Below are positions 39,490 to 43,623 of a stretch of 43,623 nucleotides of DNA, piece by piece (the stretch's first letter is position 1; each line of letters starts with the position of its first letter). The stretch lies in assembly GCF_002276045.1 (NCBI RefSeq), contig NZ_NQMR01000053.1:1-43623 (forward strand), given 5' to 3'. The stretch is from Pseudoalteromonas sp. NBT06-2 (GTDB taxonomy: Bacteria > Pseudomonadota > Gammaproteobacteria > Enterobacterales > Alteromonadaceae). The notes under the pieces were generated by a model. It ran no database searches. It was given only the letters and a program-made list of their open reading frames with translations, and was not told the origin of the DNA. Made by a program: the position numbers and the translations under genes.

Positions 39490-39556
39490 CTAATAGCACT
39501 GCTAAGTGGCATGATATAAAATTAAAATTGTCGATATATGGGGAGTTTCAGTTATT

Positions 39557-40912
39557 TTGAAAAGATGGTTTGTTGTCTTTTTTGTTTTTTTTATCATGTC
39601 ATGCTCTGAGCCTGATGGACAAACTCAATTAAAAAAAATATCTACTCAAAATAAAATTAGAATAGGCACTTTAGTTGGTGCGAGTACTTTTTATCAAAGC
39701 ACGAATGGCGAACAAGGTTTTGAGTTTGAGTTGGCTCGAGCTTTTGCTGATTTTATCGGTGTTGAACTTGAAATTGTACCTTTCTTTAACCTTAGCGATT
39801 TATTCCCAAGATTGGAAAGTGGCAATATAGATATTATCGCTTCGGGTTTAAGTATTAATGAAAATCGTTTAAAACAATATAGATTTTCTCCGCAATACCG
39901 TGAAATAAGCCAGAAACTTGTTTTTAAGCAAGGTGGTAAGCGACCCAGAAATTTTACGCAATTAAATGGTAATTTAACTGTGTTAGCAAAAAGTAGTCAT
40001 TCGGATAGTTTAGAGCAAGCAAAGCAAAAGTTTGAACAACTGAACTGGAATGAAACCGATGATATGGATGAGTCAGAATTACTACAGGCAATTATAGATA
40101 ATGAGATTGACTATACTATTGCTGATTCAAATTCCTTAGCGGTATTTAGACGTTATCATCCTGAATTGAGTATTGGCTTTTCAGTTACTAGAAATGAGCC
40201 TGTGGCTTGGATGTTAGCGAAAAATGAAGATGATTCTCTTTATGCTTTATTAATTGAATTTTTTGGTGAAATACAAAAAAATGGCCAATTAAATAGCTTA
40301 GAAGAAAAATATTTTGGTCATATAAGAGAGTTTAACTATATCAATACATTGTCTTTTATTAAGGCAATAAAAACTAAACTACCTAAATATAAACATTGGT
40401 TTGTAAAATATGCTAAAGACTTAGATTGGCGTTTATTAGCGGCTTTAAGCTATCAAGAATCTATGTGGAACCCTAGGGCTAAATCTCCTACTGGTGTACG
40501 TGGCATTATGATGATCACACAAGCAACAGCTAAGCAAGTAGGGGTGAAAAATCGTTTAGAGCCTGAGCAAAATATTCGAGGTGGTGGTATTTACATGAGT
40601 CGGCTACTTAAAAGATTACCTGATAAAATACAATATCCAGATAGGCTTTGGTTTGCATTAGCTTCATATAATGTTGGCTGGGGACATGTAAGTGATGCTA
40701 GGAAGTTAACAGGACAAGCTAATAAAAATCCAAATAAATGGGTTGATGTTAAAGATTTTTTACCATTATTAATTAAAAAACGATATTATCGTAAAGTGCG
40801 TTATGGTTATGCCAGAGGTGATGTGGCAGTTACCTACGTTGACAATATTCGTCGTTATTATGATACACTGGTTTGGTTAGATAATAATGATGGTATGAGT
40901 AGCGAAGAGTAG
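39557..40912 (+). CDS. mltF: Membrane-bound lytic murein transglycosylase F
   Basis: MltF cleaves peptidoglycan glycan strands with formation of 1,6-anhydro ends. The 451-aa protein has a lipoprotein signal (IMSC, lipidated Cys16), an ABC-transporter solute-binding-like domain at about 32-255 (FEFELARAFADFIGVELEIV, RLESGNIDIIASGLS), and a C-terminal SLT lysozyme-like domain from about 275 with catalytic Glu301 in LSYQESMWNPRAKSPTGVRG and LASYNVGWGH. Start codon is TTG with GGGAG upstream. It lies between two gene-tail remnants. Confidence 0.94.
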   Translation: MKRWFVVFFVFFIMSCSEPDGQTQLKKISTQNKIRIGTLVGASTFYQSTNGEQGFEFELARAFADFIGVELEIVPFFNLSDLFPRLESGNIDIIASGLSINENRLKQYRFSPQYREISQKLVFKQGGKRPRNFTQLNGNLTVLAKSSHSDSLEQAKQKFEQLNWNETDDMDESELLQAIIDNEIDYTIADSNSLAVFRRYHPELSIGFSVTRNEPVAWMLAKNEDDSLYALLIEFFGEIQKNGQLNSLEEKYFGHIREFNYINTLSFIKAIKTKLPKYKHWFVKYAKDLDWRLLAALSYQESMWNPRAKSPTGVRGIMMITQATAKQVGVKNRLEPEQNIRGGGIYMSRLLKRLPDKIQYPDRLWFALASYNVGWGHVSDARKLTGQANKNPNKWVDVKDFLPLLIKKRYYRKVRYGYARGDVAVTYVDNIRRYYDTLVWLDNNDGMSSEE

Positions 40913-41047
40913 GCCTTTCAATTTTAATTCATAAAACTGTTAAGGAACAACAGTACACTTAATTCAATATACTGAATATCAATAATATTTATCTCTGCTA
41001 AAGTTAATTCTTTTAATTTTCTCAACTCTCACCTTTTAGGAGAAAAT

Positions 41048-41215
41048 ATGTTAAAAAGGCGAAATATACATAGATTTAAGCGAAATGTTACTAATGCAAC
41101 ACCTGTTAGACGTCGTATTATGATAAGAAATATACAGCGTAAAATTAATTTACGAAGAAGAATGTTTGCTTTAATGCAATCTGAAGACAGGAAGCAAACC
41201 AGTGAAGCGTGTTAA
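41048..41215 (+). CDS. Small, very basic hypothetical protein (55 aa)
   Basis: This short frame has an excellent Shine-Dalgarno (AGGAG at 41038-41042, 5 bases before the ATG). It starts MLKRRNIHRFKRN and includes TPVRRRIMIRNIQRKINLRRR; about one third of residues are Arg or Lys, with one Cys at the very end. I recognise no family. The composition suggests a nucleic-acid or ribosome contact, but that is only inference. Its stop codon directly abuts the stop of the tadA remnant on the other strand. GAAGCGTG and CACGCTTT around the stop can form a hairpin without a T-run. Confidence 0.65.
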   Translation: MLKRRNIHRFKRNVTNATPVRRRIMIRNIQRKINLRRRMFALMQSEDRKQTSEAC

Positions 41216-41286
41216 TCACGCTTTAGTACCTTGTCTACGATTTTTAAATAAAATGGATAGTTTATAGCCTCATAGTTCTACTAATA
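41216..41286 (-). pseudogene. Decayed duplicate of the tadA 3' end
   Basis: Bases 41235-41286 align without gaps to 41370-41421 of tadA at 41 of 52 positions by hand count. In the tadA frame the minus strand reads L-V-E-L-stop-G-Y-K-L-S-I-L-F-K-N-R where tadA has L-A-E-R-C-G-N-K-L-S-H-F-F-K-R-R: a TGA replaces the Cys codon TGT but the frame is kept. The remnant continues RQGTKA and ends at its own TGA (41216-41218), where tadA has RKEIKA and a lysine-rich tail. Similarity stops abruptly at about 41287, 37 bases before the intact tadA stop. Confidence 0.85.
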
Positions 41287-41323
41287 GAGCGATATATTAT
41301 TGAATAGGTGTTTAAATTTATTA

Positions 41324-41827
41324 TTAAATATTGTTCCGTTGGGCTTTTTTTTTCGCTTTTATTTCTTTTCTACGGCGTTTAAAAAAATGGGATAGTTTAT
41401 TGCCACATCGTTCGGCTAATACACCTGAAGTGACATCTAGCTGATGGTTCAAATCAGGATGTTTAACTAAATTCATAAGTGAGCCAGCTGAACCCGTCTT
41501 TAAATCATCAGCACCAAATACTAAACGTTCAATTCTGCTATGCACTAATAAACCAGCACACATAAAGCAAGGCTCTAAAGTCACATATAAAGTACATCCT
41601 AACATACGATAGTTTTCGAGTACTTTACCTGCCTCTCTTATGGCTAACATTTCTGCATGGGCTGATGGATCATGAGTGTTAATAGAGCGGTTCCAGCCTG
41701 TTGCTATGACTTTATTGTCTTTAACTATTATTGCACCAACGGGTATTTCACCTTCAGACTCAGCTTTGTTCGCTAGTTTGAGTGCTTCATGCATCCAATA
41801 TTCATCATCAAAAATTGGTTGGGTCAT
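41324..41827 (-). CDS. tadA: tRNA-specific adenosine-34 deaminase
   Basis: TadA converts A34 to inosine in tRNA-Arg(ACG). The 167-aa protein has the zinc site HAE (57-59; His57, Glu59) and PCFMC (86-90; Cys87, Cys90), plus EGEIPVGAIIV, GWNRSINTHDPSAHAEM, FGADDLKTGSAGSLMNLV and HFFKRRRKEIK near the end. The frame is open upstream to 41911, but that extension (MSLCDYKIQYN...) reads through a repeat and has no homology; ATG ending at 41827 (MTQPIFDDEYWM) fits the family. The C-terminus is lysine-rich. A second, broken tail copy lies just downstream. Confidence 0.96.
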   Translation of the reverse strand: MTQPIFDDEYWMHEALKLANKAESEGEIPVGAIIVKDNKVIATGWNRSINTHDPSAHAEMLAIREAGKVLENYRMLGCTLYVTLEPCFMCAGLLVHSRIERLVFGADDLKTGSAGSLMNLVKHPDLNHQLDVTSGVLAERCGNKLSHFFKRRRKEIKAKKKAQRNNI

Positions 41828-41843
41828 AATATTCTCATCTGTC

Positions 41844-41877
41844 CTGAAACTCGTATCTGAAGTTACTTGGGTATACA
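41844..41877 (-). repeat. GGGTATA-type palindromic repeat, half copy, in the tadA leader
   Basis: On the minus strand this reads TGTATACCCAAGTAACTTC and continues to GAGTTTCAG, the left half of the repeat family. It ends 17 bases before the tadA ATG, so it is probably transcribed in the tadA 5' leader. ACTTGGGTATACA (41865-41877) is the exact inverse of TGTATACCCAAGT (41938-41950). Confidence 0.65.
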
Positions 41878-41937
41878 TATTATATTGAATTTTATAATCA
41901 CATAAACTCATTTACAGCTTATTTATTGTAATAAGCT

Positions 41938-41985
41938 TGTATACCCAAGTTCTGAAACCTGCATTTCCAAGTAGCACGGATATAA
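41938..41985 (+). repeat. Palindromic intergenic repeat, copy between tadA and gsk
   Basis: Reads TGTATACCCAAGTTCTGAAA, then CTGCATTTCCAAGTAGCACG and GATATA. It follows the same plan as the copies at 2321-2367 and 43532-43584 (TATACCC, CTGAAA, GCA, TTTCCA, GTAGCA, G-TATA) but with several substitutions. Confidence 0.65.
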
Positions 41986-42096
41986 TTGTATGTTTTATAG
42001 CTTTATTTACTCAAAGGACTTTAGCCCTTTATAAAATGTTTGAATTTACGTTATAATTATCAGCTTTGTTATTTAAAATAGCTACACAGGTTTGTT

Positions 42097-43401
42097 ATGA
42101 AGTTTCCTGGGCGCCGCAGGCATAAACATTATTTTCCAGTAGAAGATAAAGATCCACTTACCCAAAAGTTGATAAGTAATAACTCACTACAAAGAAGTTA
42201 TATTGTAGGGATAGATCAAATCGTAGTAGACATAGAAGCTAAGGTTGATAATGATTTTATCGTTAAATTCGGCTTACATCGTGGTATGTCTCAGGTAATA
42301 GATGATGAAACCACCAATGCTTTATATCAAGAACTTCAAGAGAAAAAATTAGTGAACTATGAATTTGCTGGTGGCACCATAGGTAACACCATGCACAACT
42401 ATTCTGTGTTAGCTGATGATCGTTCTGTGTTGTTGGGTGTGATGAGTGAAAATATTAAAATAGGTAGTTATGCTTATCGTTTTATTAGCAATACTTCTAG
42501 CCGTGTCGATCTTGAATATTTACAAGGTGTTGATGGTCCTATAGGACGTTGCTTTACTCTAATTGATGAGGCTGGTGAGCGTACATTTGCGATTAGTCCT
42601 GGTTTAATGAATCGTTTACACCCAGAATCTATTGATGAAAGCCTTATTGCTGGTTCTGCAGCATTAGTAATTAGTTCGTATTTAATGCGTACTGAAAAGG
42701 GCGATACTATGACACAAGCTGCAATTAAAGCTGTGAAATGCGCAAATAAAGCGGGTGTTCCAGTTGTTTTAACTCTTGGAACTAAGTTTTTAATTGAACA
42801 GGATCCCGTTTGGTGGCAAGATTTTGTGGCTGAGCATGTTGACATTTTAGCTATGAACGAAGAAGAGGGTCTGGCAATAACTGGATTTGAAGACCCATTA
42901 TTAGCAGCGGATAAAGCATTAGATTGGGTTGACTTGGTTATTTGTACTGCGGGTGCACAAGGCATGTTCATTGGTGGTTATATTGATGATTGCTGGAAAC
43001 GCCATACTAAACATAAGCTTATGCCTGGTGCAATTTCTGATTTTAATCAATACGAGTACTCTCGTGCCATGTTAAAAAGTGATTGTGAACAACCGCTAAA
43101 AGCGTTCACTCATAGTGCACCTTATATGGGAGGCCCTGACTCCATAAAAAATACCAATGGTGCTGGTGATGGTGCACTAGCTGCAGTATTACATGATTTA
43201 AGCTCTAATGTTTATCATAAATTAAATGTACCTAGCTCAAGCAAACACCAACAAAAAGCGTTAACTTACTCTTCGTTATCGCAAATTAGTAAATATGCTA
43301 ACCGAGTTAGTTATGAGGTATTAGTACAACATTCTCCTAGATTGTCTCGCGGTTTACCTGAAAGAGAAGAGTGTTTAGATCAAGGCTATTGGGAACAGTA
43401 A
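42097..43401 (+). CDS. gsk: Inosine-guanosine kinase
   Basis: Gsk phosphorylates guanosine and inosine in purine salvage. The 434-aa PfkB/ribokinase-family protein starts MKFPGRRRHKHYFPV, as in enteric Gsk, and has YIVGIDQIVVDIEAKV, FAGGTIGNTMHNYSVLADD, VVISSYLMR, ILAMNEEEGLAITG and the C-terminal NTNGAGDGA with the catalytic Asp. Length equals E. coli Gsk. AGG 6 bases before the ATG is the ribosome site. It stands alone, divergent from tadA. Confidence 0.96.
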   Translation: MKFPGRRRHKHYFPVEDKDPLTQKLISNNSLQRSYIVGIDQIVVDIEAKVDNDFIVKFGLHRGMSQVIDDETTNALYQELQEKKLVNYEFAGGTIGNTMHNYSVLADDRSVLLGVMSENIKIGSYAYRFISNTSSRVDLEYLQGVDGPIGRCFTLIDEAGERTFAISPGLMNRLHPESIDESLIAGSAALVISSYLMRTEKGDTMTQAAIKAVKCANKAGVPVVLTLGTKFLIEQDPVWWQDFVAEHVDILAMNEEEGLAITGFEDPLLAADKALDWVDLVICTAGAQGMFIGGYIDDCWKRHTKHKLMPGAISDFNQYEYSRAMLKSDCEQPLKAFTHSAPYMGGPDSIKNTNGAGDGALAAVLHDLSSNVYHKLNVPSSSKHQQKALTYSSLSQISKYANRVSYEVLVQHSPRLSRGLPEREECLDQGYWEQ

Positions 43402-43531
43402 TTCTAAAGTGCAGACTCATTAGGTGAGATAGTTTATTCGAGTAAATTATTTCGCTTATGTATTATTTTTCTTACATATTCTAACAATTTAACTGCAAGT
43501 GACTTTTCATATCCCATCTTATTGATGATAC

Positions 43532-43584
43532 TATATCTATGCTACTTGCTGAAATCGCAATTTTCCATGTAGCATGGGTATATA
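43532..43584 (+). repeat. Palindromic intergenic repeat, copy after gsk
   Basis: The best-preserved copy: TATATCTATGCTACTTG on the left and ATGTAGCATGGGTATATAA on the right are near-inverse arms (ATGCTAC against GTAGCAT). The centre contains TGAAATCGCA. The right half is identical to that of copy 1 before radC over 24 bases. Confidence 0.75.
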
Positions 43585-43613
43585 ACGATATATTTTGAAA
43601 GTGTGGGAACAAT

Positions 43614-43623
43614 ATGACAATTC
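43614..43623 (+). CDS. Possible start of a gene cut by the window end
   Basis: An ATG at 43614 follows GTGGGAACA, a weak ribosome-site candidate, and reads M-T-I before the window ends. There is too little sequence to judge coding potential or product. Confidence 0.25.

Noticed and set aside
41828..41911. N-terminal extension of TadA
   Set aside because: It reads through a palindromic repeat, has no Shine-Dalgarno, and TadA homology starts at MTQPIFDDEYW.
42474..42971. 165-residue frame antisense to gsk
   Set aside because: It lies wholly inside a secure gene on the other strand, is rich in Ser/Pro/Ala as expected of a shadow frame, and has no start signals.

Overview
The window looks like the chromosome of a marine, low-GC gammaproteobacterium, most likely Alteromonadales (Colwelliaceae or Alteromonadaceae type). 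The basis is the close match of SpeD, PrkB, RadC, L28/L33, MutM, MltF, Gsk and LeuABCD to the enteric/Alteromonadales forms, and the AT-rich base composition. This is inference from protein resemblance; no 16S gene is present. There is no IS element, prophage, integrase or CRISPR array.

Layout. 1-7740 is housekeeping: speD and prkB (convergent), then radC, rpmB-rpmG, a small anchored protein, mutM, tRNA-His (minus strand), a DUF454 membrane protein, mscS and a DUF481 outer-membrane protein. 7845-29685 is one long co-directional surface-polysaccharide locus: a six-SLBB outer-membrane exporter, a Wzz-like co-polymerase without kinase domain, WecA, a Wzx-like flippase, an unusual nucleotidyltransferase/thymidylate-kinase-like fusion, an APH-fold kinase, an EpsG-like polymerase, an O-antigen ligase/polymerase-like protein, four GT4 glycosyltransferases (one with a DUF1972 start), a hexapeptide acyltransferase, and the sugar-nucleotide genes rfbA-C-B-D (dTDP-L-rhamnose), ugd (UDP-glucuronate) and galE (UDP-galactose). 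Together they fit a WecA-primed, Wzx/Wzy-type glycan that contains rhamnose and probably uronic acid and/or galactose. 29998-34969 is the leucine operon leuABCD behind a classical transcription attenuator: a 22-residue leader peptide with seven Leu codons, an antiterminator segment and a strong terminator. 35127-43401 holds a TRIC/YadS-type membrane protein, comM, a Sel1/TonB-like protein, mltF, a 55-residue very basic protein, tadA and gsk.

Most interesting. (1) Two decayed gene tails lie just downstream of intact genes: a diverged copy of the end of the Sel1/TonB gene (39431-39489) and a diverged copy of the end of tadA (41216-41286, with an in-frame stop). Both face inward and bracket the mltF/small-protein segment, which suggests past exchange of this block or of its flanking genes with a relative. 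(2) The NTase-kinase fusion, APH-like kinase and EpsG polymerase overlap by 4 nt each and may form an uncharacterised glycan-modification module. (3) A family of palindromic intergenic repeats ending in GGGTATA occurs near radC, around the tadA start and after gsk. (4) The leu attenuator can be read completely from the sequence. (5) A 132-bp MITE-like inverted repeat precedes comM, and a hairpin-forming repeat sits between leuB and leuC.
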